Source: an uncultured Clostridia bacterium
Lineage (GTDB): Bacteria; Bacillota; Clostridia; TANB77; CAG-508
Length of the DNA stretch: 55,590 nucleotides
Direction: 5' to 3'
NCBI GenBank assembly: GCA_944386685.1
Contig: CALXCA010000012.1
Coordinates: 1-55,590 of the forward strand
How positions within the stretch are numbered: the first letter of the stretch is position 1; the number at the start of each line of letters is the position of its first letter. Below, piece by piece: positions 32,880 to 42,918 of this stretch. The notes beneath the pieces were generated by a model that worked only from the letters and a program-made list of their open reading frames with translations, ran no database searches and was not told where the DNA came from. A program made the position numbers and the translations under genes.

Positions 32880-34363
32880 TAAATTAAACTTTCTACAGGG
32901 CAATAATTATCAGTTAAAACTAAAGAATCTGAGAGATCTAACTCAATTGTGTTTTCTAGTTCTAATATTTCATCTGTTGCTATAACCATATAATTTTGCC
33001 TTTCTGTATGATTATCTTGAGAATTGCATGGTACTATATAAACATTTTTAAAAACTTGTTTTAATGTTAATACTTCAGCTTTTAGGAAATCAACACCTTT
33101 CCCATTTAAATTTGCTATAACATTTGTTAAATAAATTCCATTTTCATTTAATGAATTATATATATATTGTACTGCTTCTAATGTTGTTAAAGTTTCTGCT
33201 GGAGTATCTCCAGAAAATGTATCATTTAAAATTGCATCATATTTTTTTGTGTTTTTATTAATATAAGTTCTTCCATCCTCTGTAATTATATTTAATCTGT
33301 TTGTGTTCTCTAAATCATAATCTTCTATTAGTTTATCTAAATAAAAATATTTTTTTGCAAGTTCTGTAACTTTATCATCAATTTCTACAACATCTATGTT
33401 TTTATCTGGAAATTGACTTATATAATGTTTTGGGTATGAATATCCTGCTCCTCCAATCATTAAACAACTATTAATTTCTCTTGATGATTCAAACATTAAG
33501 TCATAAAATTTTGTGTATTCATATGTCAAATCATTACATTTTTCTTCATCTATATATGTTGCAGATTCATTTCCTTTGTCTATCATTAAATGTCTAAATA
33601 TCTCTCCCCCTTGTTTTGTATTATAAATAACTACTTTTCCATATTCTGTATCATATTCAACTTGTACATTTAAATCTCCATTTAACACTTTTTCTCCATT
33701 TTGATTGTTTGTTATAATATACATTACAAAAAATATTATACTTAATGTTATACATATACTTAAAAATATTGTAATTTTATCTAATTTTGGTTTTTCAACA
33801 AAATATACTAGTAGAAAAGTTATTATTGCTAATATAAATAATAATTGATTACTTCCACAGTTTGGAAGTAAGAAAAATCCTCCAACAAATGTTCCAGTTA
33901 TACTTCCTAGTGTTGCAATTGCTGAAATATTACCTGATACTTTTCCTGCATTCTCTATATTTTGCATTTTTAATTTTACTATTATTGGTGATAACATTCC
34001 TATAGTCATTGATGGCAAAAAGAATAAGAATATTGTTGCAATTATTGCTCCAATTCTGATATCACTAAAAATTGATGTAATTGCTTCTAAAATTTCATTT
34101 TGTATTAAGGGAATTAGCATTATTAAAAATCCTGAAAAAATCAATAAATATTTGACATTTGAAGAAGAATTCTTTTTATCTGCTATAACTCCCCCTAAAT
34201 AATTTCCTGCACTTGTACTTAATAATATAATTCCTATTATACTTGTCCAAATTAAATTGCTGTTTCCAAAATAAGGCGATAATACTCTTGATGCAATTAA
34301 CTCTAATATCATATATATTGCATTTACTATGAATATAATTATTTCAAATCTATATTTTTTCAA
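32879..34363 (-). CDS. membrane-fused spermidine synthase-like protein
   Basis: A 494-residue protein. The first ~215 residues form six to seven membrane segments resembling an MFS half (SAGNYLGGVIADKK). The rest is a spermidine-synthase/methyltransferase fold: LMIGGAGYSYPKHY (nucleotide loop), DVVEIDDKVTELAKKYF, ITEDGRTYI and DAILNDTFSGDTPAETL. Such fused proteins are widespread; whether they make polyamines is not settled. The stop codon lies inside the edge of a palindromic repeat. Confidence 0.85.
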   Translation of the reverse strand: MKKYRFEIIIFIVNAIYMILELIASRVLSPYFGNSNLIWTSIIGIILLSTSAGNYLGGVIADKKNSSSNVKYLLIFSGFLIMLIPLIQNEILEAITSIFSDIRIGAIIATIFLFFLPSMTIGMLSPIIVKLKMQNIENAGKVSGNISAIATLGSITGTFVGGFFLLPNCGSNQLLFILAIITFLLVYFVEKPKLDKITIFLSICITLSIIFFVMYIITNNQNGEKVLNGDLNVQVEYDTEYGKVVIYNTKQGGEIFRHLMIDKGNESATYIDEEKCNDLTYEYTKFYDLMFESSREINSCLMIGGAGYSYPKHYISQFPDKNIDVVEIDDKVTELAKKYFYLDKLIEDYDLENTNRLNIITEDGRTYINKNTKKYDAILNDTFSGDTPAETLTTLEAVQYIYNSLNENGIYLTNVIANLNGKGVDFLKAEVLTLKQVFKNVYIVPCNSQDNHTERQNYMVIATDEILELENTIELDLSDSLVLTDNYCPVESLI

Positions 34364-34389
34364 CTTAATTTCTCTCCTTTGAAAATTTA

Positions 34390-34435
34390 GTGCCGGTTCT
34401 CTTTTTTTCCTTTTGGGTAAATTTGTACCGGTTCT
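34390..34435. repeat. two further copies of the GTRCCGGTTCT core
   Basis: GTGCCGGTTCT at 34390-34400 and GTACCGGTTCT at 34425-34435, in the same orientation, upstream of the spermidine-synthase-like gene. Confidence 0.6.
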
Positions 34436-34503
34436 TTATTTTCCTTTGTTCATCTTTTATAGTTTACATTCTATCTTTAATTTGCCTATTTGTCAAGACA
34501 AAA

Positions 34504-34609
34504 GCCCATTATATTTCTTTTTGATTGTTCGTAAGTAACGAAGATTTTAACAATTTAATTTATTGGCAAAATCCCCTCTCCACTGACAATAAAAGTCAAT
34601 ATAATGGGC
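34504..34609. repeat. imperfect palindromic element (hairpin family 2)
   Basis: GCCCATTATATT (34504-34515) and AATATAATGGGC (34598-34609) are perfectly complementary, closing about 80 bp of partly palindromic sequence. Its centre resembles the hairpin at 34820. The 34364-34885 spacer holds no gene, only these repeats and a motif at 34610 shared with 42049. Confidence 0.55.
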
Positions 34610-34819
34610 AAGAACAATAGCGGTATTCTTTTGATATTTTATATGTTTATAGCATTCCAAACCTCCTTTCAACTATATAAGACAGTAAATTCTTTAAGAG
34701 GTTACATTTTTTATAAATTATTATGGTCGGTGCTTTTTATCTTTTTTTGTTTGGTGTAATTATTATGGTTGGTCCTTTTTTATTTTTTGTGTTTGATGTC
34801 AGATACCATATGAAAAAAA

Positions 34820-34880
34820 GACAGTAAGGACGAGGATTTTGACAATAAATTAAGTTGTCAAAATCTCCGTCCCTACTGAC
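34820..34880 (-). terminator. hairpin family 2 copy acting as terminator
   Basis: Long arms with core GATTTTGACA / TGTCAAAATC lie just beyond the stop of the 34886 gene. In the minus-strand direction the stem is followed by CTTTTTTTC, so it serves as an intrinsic terminator. A related single-arm sequence occurs near 37316. Confidence 0.65.
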
Positions 34881-34885
34881 AGAAA

Positions 34886-35332
34886 TTAAAAGTCTTGTAT
34901 TTGCTCTAGTCCAACTTTGTCTGTTTTTCTAATATCTTTTATTTCAAAATTTTCAAAAATATCATTTTGAGAATATGTTTTTCTTTCTTCTTTTTCTCCA
35001 TATAATACAAATTCGTAATTTTGATTTATTTCTAAATTATAAGTATTTTTAATTTTGACTATTACTAAATTATCATCTTGGAATTGTTTTAATACATAAT
35101 AATCATTATCTCCTGTTTCATCATCAATATTAATTTTTTCTATTACATTATATGTTTTTATGTACTCCTTTTTGCCCGCTTCTTCTACATTTGTTGTACT
35201 ATTTGAAATTACTTTGTCTTGATTTTCTGTTCTTGTTTCTTCTTTAGTATTTGTTGTTATAATATAAATTATTAAAAATACTATGACAATTAATTCTAGT
35301 ATAATAATTAAATTTTTAATTTGTTTTTTCAT
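34886..35332 (-). CDS. unknown membrane-anchored extracytoplasmic protein
   Basis: A 148-residue protein with a hydrophobic segment at about 8-25 (LIIILELIVIVFLIIYII) after a Lys-rich start, a polar linker, and a small beta-rich domain. No lipobox is visible. Family unknown. It stands alone with its own terminator. Confidence 0.6.
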   Translation of the reverse strand: MKKQIKNLIIILELIVIVFLIIYIITTNTKEETRTENQDKVISNSTTNVEEAGKKEYIKTYNVIEKINIDDETGDNDYYVLKQFQDDNLVIVKIKNTYNLEINQNYEFVLYGEKEERKTYSQNDIFENFEIKDIRKTDKVGLEQIQDF

Positions 35333-35507
35333 ATAAGCACCTTTCCTTTCTTTATTTAAAAAATATTGCTTTAATGGTAGTTGAATTTTGTTAATTTTAT
35401 ATTATCATATTTTATACTTATTTTCTATAAGTTTATTAAATTTAATAATGTGATTTATAAAAATACTTTTAAAATATTCAGTTAATGTCTATTAATAATA
35501 AAAAATA

Positions 35508-36635
35508 TTATTTACTCAAATCAATTTCAATAATTTCATTATTAATGTCAATTAGTATAATTTTTATATCATTAGTGTAATCACTATTTTTATAACCAAA
35601 ATTACAATAAATATTTAATGTACCGTCAATATTTAATCTACTTCCAGAACTTTCAAAAGTAGCATAAAATTTATCTCCATTTTCATTTTCTATATAGCAT
35701 TTTTCTATTTGAATATATCTACTTCCCATTACATCATATTTTCTAATTTCATTAGTTTTATTATTCCAATATTCATAATCTCCCCATTGCATTAATAAAT
35801 TAAGTTTTGTACATGTTTCTGTTGTTTCAAGTTTTAATTGATTTTTAATAATTCTATCATCACAATTTTTTACATTATACAAAATAGATTCCCTATTTTG
35901 AAATTTTGCTGGAACTTCAACATCAATTTTCCAATTCCCTATGTAAATTAAATTGTTTTTCATTTCATTTATATTATTAGAAAATTCTAAACCTCCAAAT
36001 TCAACATATATTTTTTTACTTTTAGGATATTTATTATTTTGATTTTTAAACATAAAATTTATAATTCCTGTATTTTGATATACATTAGATATTGTAATTC
36101 CTTTATATCCACTTAATTCAGTTAATCTATCAAGTGGGATATTTTTTTCTGAAGAATATTTTTCTATCATATTAGAATTATCTGCATAGTATATATTATT
36201 TTTATCATCATAAATAATAACATCTTTCATTTTAAAATTTTCGTATCCTTCAATATTTTTATCTACTTCTAAATTTAAATCTAAATAAAAATTAAAATCA
36301 TCTAGTAACAAACTACTGATGCCAACTTTTACACTATTATCAATATTATATTTTACATTTTCAATTTCCTGTACATAACCATTTTGAATTGCATCTTTTA
36401 CACCTACATCATATATGTTTGAATGTTTATCTATATAATGAATTGCATATACTGTACCACATGAACAAATTCCAATTATGCTCCATATGATGTATTTTAA
36501 AACTTGTTTTATCAAATTATGATTTTTCTTTTCATTTAAATTGTTAATTATATTTTGAATTTTACTTTCAATACATGTAGGAATTTCAATTTCTTCACTT
36601 CCAGTTATATTCAATAATTTTTCTATATCTTTCAT
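35508..36635 (-). CDS. ECF-associated membrane protein, putative anti-sigma (DUF4179-like)
   Basis: About 375 residues from the ATG at 36635, the best spaced start behind GAAAGGAAAG. A cytoplasmic N-terminus (about 70 residues), one membrane segment (YIIWSIIGICSCGTVYAI) and a large external domain (DVGVKDAIQNGYVQEIENVK region) match the layout of anti-sigma proteins that follow ECF sigma genes in Clostridia. It lies 33 bp downstream of the ECF gene. Anti-sigma activity is inferred. Confidence 0.65.
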   Translation of the reverse strand: MKDIEKLLNITGSEEIEIPTCIESKIQNIINNLNEKKNHNLIKQVLKYIIWSIIGICSCGTVYAIHYIDKHSNIYDVGVKDAIQNGYVQEIENVKYNIDNSVKVGISSLLLDDFNFYLDLNLEVDKNIEGYENFKMKDVIIYDDKNNIYYADNSNMIEKYSSEKNIPLDRLTELSGYKGITISNVYQNTGIINFMFKNQNNKYPKSKKIYVEFGGLEFSNNINEMKNNLIYIGNWKIDVEVPAKFQNRESILYNVKNCDDRIIKNQLKLETTETCTKLNLLMQWGDYEYWNNKTNEIRKYDVMGSRYIQIEKCYIENENGDKFYATFESSGSRLNIDGTLNIYCNFGYKNSDYTNDIKIILIDINNEIIEIDLSK

Positions 36636-36668
36636 TATAAAAATCTTTCCTTTCTTTTTCATCAAAAT

Positions 36669-37196
36669 TCACATATTTTTAAGCGATTCTTCATTTTCTT
36701 CTAACATTTTTCTTATTTTATTTCTTGCTCTAGCCATTTTGCTTTTTAAAGTATTTTCATTAATTTTCAATATTTCACTTATTTCTTTTATTGAATATTT
36801 AGAACGATAAAATAATGTTAAAATTATTTTTTCTTCATCATTTAAAGGTTTGATTAAATAGTCAAAATCTATTTGGTCATCATTTTTATTGTTTGCCACA
36901 TAATTCTCTAAAGACTTTTCTTCATAAGATATTATGTGTTTAGATTTTCTTTTGTAAGTTTTATTACATTCATTTATAAGAATTCTTATTATCCACGTTT
37001 TAAATATCTCATTTTTACGTAATTTTTTTAAGTTTTTGTAACTTATTAACAAAGTTTCTTGTATTGCATCAGCTATATCTTCTTCATTATTTAATTTTGT
37101 CTTTGCAATTAAATATAATTCTTTTTTTACTTTTACTATCAATTCAGAAAAGGCTGTTTTATCTTTGTTTTTTGCTCTTTCTACTAGTTCTTCCAT
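36669..37196 (-). CDS. ECF-type RNA polymerase sigma factor
   Basis: A 175-residue protein with sigma region 2 (EEDIADAIQETLLISYKNLK and KTWIIRILINEC) and region 4 (LTLFYRSKYSIKEISEILKI then NTLKSKMARARNKIRKML). Length is normal for ECF sigmas. It is paired with the adjacent membrane protein, presumably its anti-sigma. AAAGGAA precedes the ATG. Confidence 0.88.
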   Translation of the reverse strand: MEELVERAKNKDKTAFSELIVKVKKELYLIAKTKLNNEEDIADAIQETLLISYKNLKKLRKNEIFKTWIIRILINECNKTYKRKSKHIISYEEKSLENYVANNKNDDQIDFDYLIKPLNDEEKIILTLFYRSKYSIKEISEILKINENTLKSKMARARNKIRKMLEENEESLKNM

Positions 37197-37386
37197 TTTT
37201 TATATTCCTTTCAGCATTATTAAGAAATTAAATTTTGATATAAACATCTTACACTAATTAGATAATTTAACTTAATAAAAAGTTGCATAAATTTAAATTT
37301 TTTTAGCAAAAGTTGTCAATGAGGACGGAGATTTTGACAACCATTGTCAAAAAAGGAAAAAAGAGAACCGGTACAGAATTTTCTGT

Positions 37387-37415
37387 TTTACTTTTAATAA
37401 ATATTATGATAAAAT
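37387..37415 (+). promoter_or_regulatory. guaA promoter
   Basis: TTTACT (37387-37392), 17-bp spacer, TAAAAT (37410-37415); 85 bp upstream of the guaA start. A repeat-family sequence (AGAACCGGTAC at 37364) sits just before it. No purine riboswitch was recognised in the leader. Confidence 0.5.
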
Positions 37416-37500
37416 ACATAAATAATAAAAATAAAAGGTCATAAATTGCTTTATACTATATTTATACTCAAATTTGCCTTTAGAAAGGAAGAAAATTTTT

Positions 37501-39039
37501 ATGAAATCAAAAGAATTAATCTTAATTTTAGATTTTGGTGGACAATATAATCAATTAATTGCACGTAGAGTTAGAGAATGCAATGTTTATTCAGAAGTTG
37601 TACCATACAATATATCTATAGAAAAAATTAAAGAAAAAAATCCAAAAGGAATTATTTTTACAGGAGGACCTGCAAGTGTTTACGGAGAAGATTCTCCAAA
37701 ATGTTCTGAAGAAATATTTAATTTGGGAATTCCTGTTTTAGGAATTTGTTATGGAATGCAATTAATGGCACACACATTAGGAGGAAAAGTTACATCAGCA
37801 AATACCAGAGAATATGGAGAAACAAATGTTAATTTAGATAATACCTCTCCTCTATTTCAAGGATTTGATAATACAAATATATTTTTAATGAGTCATACAG
37901 ATTATGTAGAAAAAGTTCCTGATGGCTTCAAAAAAATTGCAGATACACCAGTTTGCCCAATTGCTGGAATGGAAAATTCTGAAAGAAAATTATATGGTAT
38001 ACAATTCCATCCAGAAGTTAATAATTCAAAAAATGGTATTCAAGTAATTAAAAATTTCTTATATAATGTTTGTAATTGTTCTGGAGATTGGGTTATGTCT
38101 TCTTTTGTAGAAGATTCTATTAAATCATTAAAAGAAAAAATTGGAGATAAAAAAGCATTATGTGCTTTATCTGGTGGTGTAGATTCATCTGTTGCTGCTG
38201 TTCTTTTAAGTAAAGCCATTGGCAAAAATTTAACTTGTATTTTTGTTGACCATGGATTACTTAGGAAAAATGAAGGTGATGAAGTTGAAGAAATTTTTAC
38301 AAAATATTATGATTTGAATTTTGTTAGAGTAAATACTAAAGATAGATTTTTAGATAAACTTGCAGGAGTTACAGACCCTGAGAAAAAGAGAAAAATTATT
38401 GGAGAAGAATTTATTAGAGTTTTTGAAGAAGAAGCAAAAAAATTAGGCACTATTGATTTTCTTGTTCAAGGTACTATCTATCCAGATGTTATAGAAAGTG
38501 GTCTTGGTAAAAGTGCAGTAATTAAAAGTCATCATAATGTTGGTGGTCTACCAGAACATGTTGATTTTAAAGAAATAGTAGAACCTTTAAGAAGTTTATT
38601 TAAAGATGAAGTTAGAAAAACTGGCTTAGAACTTGGTATACCAGAAAAATTAGTTTATAGACAACCATTCCCTGGTCCAGGTTTAGCTATTAGAATTATT
38701 GGAGATATTACAGAAGACAAACTTAATATCTTAAAGGATGCTGATAGCATTTTTAGAGAAGAAATTGCTAATGCAAATTTACATAGAAATATTAATCAAT
38801 ATTTTGCAGTATTGACTAATTTAAAATCTGTTGGTGTTATGGGTGATGAAAGAACTTATGATTATACTGTTGCTCTAAGAGCTGTTGAAACTACAGATTT
38901 TATGACAGGTGTTTGGAGCAAAATTCCTTATGAGGTTTTAGAAAAGGTTTCTAGCCGAATTGTAAATGAAGTTAAACATGTTAATAGAGTAGTTTATGAT
39001 ATTACTTCTAAACCACCTGCAACAATTGAGTGGGAATAA
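37501..39039 (+). CDS. guaA: GMP synthase (glutamine-hydrolysing)
   Basis: A 512-residue enzyme from the ATG at 37501, behind GAAAGGAAG; a longer in-frame start upstream lacks a site. The glutamine amidotransferase domain shows [11 protein letters not shown] with the catalytic Cys and GIQFHPEV with His. The synthetase part has the PP-loop [10 protein letters not shown], and the dimerisation domain is near-canonical ([13 protein letters not shown]). It converts XMP to GMP. Single gene with its own promoter and downstream hairpins. Confidence 0.97.
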   Translation: MKSKELILILDFGGQYNQLIARRVRECNVYSEVVPYNISIEKIKEKNPKGIIFTGGPASVYGEDSPKCSEEIFNLGIPVLGICYGMQLMAHTLGGKVTSANTREYGETNVNLDNTSPLFQGFDNTNIFLMSHTDYVEKVPDGFKKIADTPVCPIAGMENSERKLYGIQFHPEVNNSKNGIQVIKNFLYNVCNCSGDWVMSSFVEDSIKSLKEKIGDKKALCALSGGVDSSVAAVLLSKAIGKNLTCIFVDHGLLRKNEGDEVEEIFTKYYDLNFVRVNTKDRFLDKLAGVTDPEKKRKIIGEEFIRVFEEEAKKLGTIDFLVQGTIYPDVIESGLGKSAVIKSHHNVGGLPEHVDFKEIVEPLRSLFKDEVRKTGLELGIPEKLVYRQPFPGPGLAIRIIGDITEDKLNILKDADSIFREEIANANLHRNINQYFAVLTNLKSVGVMGDERTYDYTVALRAVETTDFMTGVWSKIPYEVLEKVSSRIVNEVKHVNRVVYDITSKPPATIEWE

Positions 39040-39063
39040 TTATCTTATTTTATAAATTTAAAT

Positions 39064-39142
39064 AGACTCTAAATGTTAATTACACTTAGGGTCTATCTTC
39101 TACTGAAAGATTTCTGTTTTTTTGTAAAATCTTTTAGTAGAA
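39064..39142 (+). terminator. two hairpins downstream of guaA
   Basis: AGACTCTAAATG with CACTTAGGGTCT (39064-39094), and TTCTACTGAAAGATTT with AAATCTTTTAGTAGAA (39098-39142) whose loop contains a T7 run. Which one terminates is unclear. Confidence 0.45.
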
Positions 39143-39157
39143 TAATAAAATTATATA

Positions 39158-39201
39158 AAGCCAGGCATGTACTTCTTTTTATAGAAATACACGCCTGGTT
39201 T
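39158..39201. terminator. strong hairpin between guaA and the 39241 gene
   Basis: AAGCCAGGCATGTACTTCT and AGAAATACACGCCTGGTTT pair at 16 of 19 positions plus wobble, followed by TGTTTTAG. It probably ends transcription for one or both convergent genes. Confidence 0.55.
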
Positions 39202-39240
39202 GTTTTAGAAAATCATCATTTCCTTTCATAGATTACTAAT

Positions 39241-39573
39241 TTAGAGTTTTGGAACATAGATACTCGAGAGTATCTTTTTCAAGTCAGAATAGCTAATTCC
39301 CTCTCCCCAAGGAATAGGTTCAAAAATCTCATACAACTTATCTTCGAAATTCTTAAAATTTCTATTGTGAACCACATTAATGGCTTCATCAACTGACATA
39401 TTACATGCATAAGCTAGCAATCTTGCATAAACAAGAATGATTGTTCTTGCAATCATATAAATATCTACTTTTGCAAAATTGCCATCTTGTGCACTATGCC
39501 ATTCAATGTACTCGATTTCATCACCCCAGTTTTCCTCTGTGTACGGATGCCATTCTACTAAATTAATATCCAT
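39241..39573 (-). CDS. unknown 110-residue protein
   Basis: A small soluble protein beginning MDINLVEWHPYTEENWGDEI, with a helical middle (DIYMIARTIILVYARLLAYA). AGGAGGG precedes the ATG. GC is slightly higher than in its neighbours. No domain recognised. Confidence 0.6.
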   Translation of the reverse strand: MDINLVEWHPYTEENWGDEIEYIEWHSAQDGNFAKVDIYMIARTIILVYARLLAYACNMSVDEAINVVHNRNFKNFEDKLYEIFEPIPWGEGISYSDLKKILSSIYVPKL

Positions 39574-39720
39574 TCTTCCCTCCTATGTGCAGTTGCTCTT
39601 ACAGGAATCCAACAAAAGGACAATATCATTATATCACATTTTTAAAAAAAGTATAGATTTTATAAATATTTTATTTCAAAACTTTTAGATTTGTGCCGGT
39701 CCTTTTTGGTGCTGGGTTGC

Positions 39721-39947
39721 TATTGGGGTCGGTCCCTTTTTTGCCTGGGGTCGGTCCCAAATTAAACCAATATATAAAGTATTTTGCAATACCGCGTAAG
39801 CGACCAAATGAGCGGAGCGAATGCGATTTGGAGCAACCTACATATTAAAATTCTTTTGTAGGTTGCGACACACAAGGTATAAAAAATACTTTATATATTG
39901 GTTTAATTTGGGACCGACCCCAGGCAAAAAAGGGACCGACCCCAATA
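39721..39947. repeat. 65-bp perfect inverted repeat enclosing a folded 97-bp loop
   Basis: 39721-39785 is the exact reverse complement of 39883-39947; it begins TATTGGGGTCGGTCCC. Each arm carries GGGGTCGGTCCC twice. The loop has its own pairings: ATACC/GGTAT, CCAAAT/ATTTGG and GCAACCTAC/GTAGGTTGC, giving a three-way junction. GTRCCGGTYCT-core copies flank it at 39693 and 39963. Likely a mobile non-coding palindrome. Confidence 0.8.
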
Positions 39948-39990
39948 ATAAAGGGAAAAAAGAGAACCGGCACTTTTTTTCCCAGTAATG

Positions 39991-42018
39991 TTATTGAAAT
40001 AATGTCTTAATTTTTGGAATTAGATAATGGCTTCCACCTAAATCTCTACCATTTTCAACCATACTTATTACAAGTAATTGATTACCATTAGAATCTGCAG
40101 TAAAGCAATCAAACCAACTTAAAACATCTGCTTCTGCATCTTTTGAGCCTTTTAATTCTGCTGTACCAGTTTTTCCAGCAATAGTTCTACCAGAAACTTT
40201 CATATCATGAGCAGTTCCTTCTGCATCTTCTACTACTTGTATTAAATCATCTTTAATAATATTTGCTGATTCTGAAGAAAAAGCATTTTCAACTAAATAT
40301 TCTGTTTTTTGAACATCTTTAACTTCAATATAAGGTTTAACCATATTTCCATCATTAGCAAAAGCAGAATATATTGATGCCATATGTATAGGATTTACTA
40401 ATAATTCTCCTTGACCATATCCACTGTCTGCCAATACCTTTTCATTAGCAATATCATCAGAATTAGAATATTGAGATTTTGCTGTTGAAATTTCAAGATT
40501 TAAATCTTGATTAAATAATATTTTATCTAAACCATTTGTGAAATTAGTTTTACCTATTTGTAATACTGCTTGGGCAAAATAGATATTATCAGAATGTATT
40601 AAAGCATTTCTTAAATTTTTAGGTCCATTATATGCTGTTAATGTTGTTATATCATATTCTCCCCAACCATCTTTCTTCCAACTTAAACCACTATAAGAAA
40701 ATGTATCATCAACACTTAATGAATTTGTTGTAAGACCAATTGCACCAGTAATAGGTTTAAATGTTGAACCTGGAATATATCTTTGTTCATATCTAACATA
40801 CATTGGTTTCATTGGATTATTATTAATCTCATTCCATTCATCTGTTGACATTCCTAAAACAAATTTATTTGGATTATATGATGGTGTACTTACTAATGCA
40901 AGTAATGCTCCTGTTTTTGGTTCCATTACAACAAAAAATCCTGCATCATTTTTTAATTCTTCATATAATTTCGTTTGAATAGTAGAATCTATTGTTAAAG
41001 TAATTTTTTCTCCATTTTGGACTTCTATTTTTGCAATATCAGCTTTTCTGTTTCCTTCTTCATCTTCTATATAAATTTCTAGACCATTTGTTCCTCTTAA
41101 TCTATCTTCATATTGTTTTTCTAATCCTGCTTTTCCAATTAAACTTGTACTTGTATAACCTTTTCCTTTGTTATTTTCTAAATCCTCTGCTGTAACTGTT
41201 TGAACATATCCAATTAAATGTGCACCAGCTTCTCCTAATGGATATACTCTTGAAGATTTACTATTTATTTTTATTCCAGGAACTTGTAAAATTCTTTCTT
41301 TTAATTCTGTTTCATCTTTTTCTACATCTTTAATAGGAACAAAAGTGTCATCTTTAACCCAAGAAGCGGAAAGAGATTTATTTATTGATTCCACACTAAT
41401 TCCTAATATTTCTGAAATTTGCTGAATTGCTGCATCTCTATTTTCTCCAAGCTTTCCTGGAACTATTCCTATAGAAGATATTGTTCCTTCACCTGCAAGT
41501 AATACACCATTTTTATCATAAATTTCTCCTCTTTCAGCTTTTATTGTTTTTACTCTAACTTTATCTGTGCTACTTAATTGAGGGAAAATTAAACTATGAC
41601 TCCATTCTATTTTGTAGTGTTTTTCTTCATTTAATACTAAACTTACAGAATTATCAAAATCAATATTTCCTGCACTAGTTTCCATTGTTTCTGTATAATA
41701 AATTTTAACAGTTTTTTTATCCTCTTGTTCTACAATATTAGAAATTTGTACATTTAAATTTGCCATATCTATTCCCTCATAGATATTTTTATTTCTTGTT
41801 ATAAAATCTTCTTGAGTTATTTGTTGTTTAGAAGAATCTGTTATCATATTATACATTTCTTCATATTTCTGCTCTGCAATTAATGAAATATATTGTTGCC
41901 ATATATCTCCTGGATTTTCTTTTACTTGATTTAATAAAAAATATGCTGTAACTCCACCCGCAATTCCTAATATAAGTATTAATATAATTATTATTGTAAT
42001 TATTACTTTTTTACTCAT
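39991..42018 (-). CDS. class B penicillin-binding protein with NTF2-like N-terminal domain (PBP2a-like)
   Basis: A 675-residue protein: membrane anchor (5-30), NTF2/MecA-N-like domain (about 35-145), PBP dimerisation domain (about 155-320) and transpeptidase. Active-site motifs are STFK (S418-K421), SDN (476-478) and KTG (616-618). It cross-links peptidoglycan and belongs to the same architecture as PBP2a and B. subtilis PbpC; resistance cannot be inferred from this. GAAGGAAAGGAAG precedes the ATG. No mecR-type regulators are nearby. Confidence 0.92.
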   Translation of the reverse strand: MSKKVIITIIIILILILGIAGGVTAYFLLNQVKENPGDIWQQYISLIAEQKYEEMYNMITDSSKQQITQEDFITRNKNIYEGIDMANLNVQISNIVEQEDKKTVKIYYTETMETSAGNIDFDNSVSLVLNEEKHYKIEWSHSLIFPQLSSTDKVRVKTIKAERGEIYDKNGVLLAGEGTISSIGIVPGKLGENRDAAIQQISEILGISVESINKSLSASWVKDDTFVPIKDVEKDETELKERILQVPGIKINSKSSRVYPLGEAGAHLIGYVQTVTAEDLENNKGKGYTSTSLIGKAGLEKQYEDRLRGTNGLEIYIEDEEGNRKADIAKIEVQNGEKITLTIDSTIQTKLYEELKNDAGFFVVMEPKTGALLALVSTPSYNPNKFVLGMSTDEWNEINNNPMKPMYVRYEQRYIPGSTFKPITGAIGLTTNSLSVDDTFSYSGLSWKKDGWGEYDITTLTAYNGPKNLRNALIHSDNIYFAQAVLQIGKTNFTNGLDKILFNQDLNLEISTAKSQYSNSDDIANEKVLADSGYGQGELLVNPIHMASIYSAFANDGNMVKPYIEVKDVQKTEYLVENAFSSESANIIKDDLIQVVEDAEGTAHDMKVSGRTIAGKTGTAELKGSKDAEADVLSWFDCFTADSNGNQLLVISMVENGRDLGGSHYLIPKIKTLFQ

Positions 42019-42096
42019 TTTTTTCTTCCTTTCCTTCTATTATATAAAAAGAACAATAGCGCGGACTTTTTAGACATTTTATATGTCTATAATATA

Positions 42097-42918
42097 TTAT
42101 GATTTTTGAAATTTTTTCTTTTTTCTAGGTATAAAGTTTTCTGCAAATTTATATTTATCTCTATTATGAATATAGAAATATCCTAAAATTGAAAATACTA
42201 CTGCACCAATGAAATTTACAAATAAATCTTTCATTGTATCTATAATTCCAATATCTAAATATCCACCTTCTATTATTGTTTCTACCTTTTCTCCATTCTT
42301 GTTACTTTCTATAATAGTTTTATCTATGTTATCTATAACAACAGGGTCATTTTTTCCCTCTGGCTCTAGTGTAACAGTTGAAATTGTTTGAATAATTCTA
42401 TCTTTTTGCATATCTGTTTTTACTAATTGGTCTGCTCCAAATTCAAAAAACTCCCATAAAACTCCTATTGTCATCGAAAAACAAAATGCTACTAATGCTA
42501 CAAATATTGGTGATAAATTTATATGAAATCTATCAGAATTATTTAAGATATCTATCATAGAAAATCCTATTGCAGCACATAAAAAACCATTTAATGTATG
42601 TAAAATTGTATCCCAGTTAGGAATGTGTGCATAGAAATTATTTATTTCTCCAAGTATTTCTGCAGAAAATATAAATAAAAATATTATAATTTCTAAAACA
42701 TTTGGAATATCTATATTTAATTTGTTATTTATCCAAAATGGTATTAAAAATAATATTAGTGTTAATATACATAAAAAAACACTTGAATAATCTCCTCTAA
42801 AAAAACTTAATACCATTGTTATTATTACAAACGTTCGTAATACTAAATACCAAATAAGGCTCGATTTTTTGTTTTCTTTATATAATGCCTTTATTTTTTC
42901 TACATGTTTTGATGCCAT
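42097..42918 (-). CDS. multi-pass membrane protein (YjdF/DUF2238-like?)
   Basis: A 273-residue protein with about eight hydrophobic segments and the conserved-looking stretches IPNWDTILHTLNGFLCAAIG and GVLWEFFEFGADQ (His, Glu, Asp in membrane regions), reminiscent of YjdF/DUF2238 proteins. An insertion of about 50 polar residues (180-230) precedes the last membrane segments. Function unknown. It lies upstream of the PBP gene on the same strand. Confidence 0.6.
   Translation of the reverse strand: MASKHVEKIKALYKENKKSSLIWYLVLRTFVIITMVLSFFRGDYSSVFLCILTLILFLIPFWINNKLNIDIPNVLEIIIFLFIFSAEILGEINNFYAHIPNWDTILHTLNGFLCAAIGFSMIDILNNSDRFHINLSPIFVALVAFCFSMTIGVLWEFFEFGADQLVKTDMQKDRIIQTISTVTLEPEGKNDPVVIDNIDKTIIESNKNGEKVETIIEGGYLDIGIIDTMKDLFVNFIGAVVFSILGYFYIHNRDKYKFAENFIPRKKKKFQKS

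Noticed and set aside
37200..37500. Possible purine riboswitch before guaA
   Set aside because: No conserved three-way junction core was found; the region holds repeat fragments and a plain promoter.
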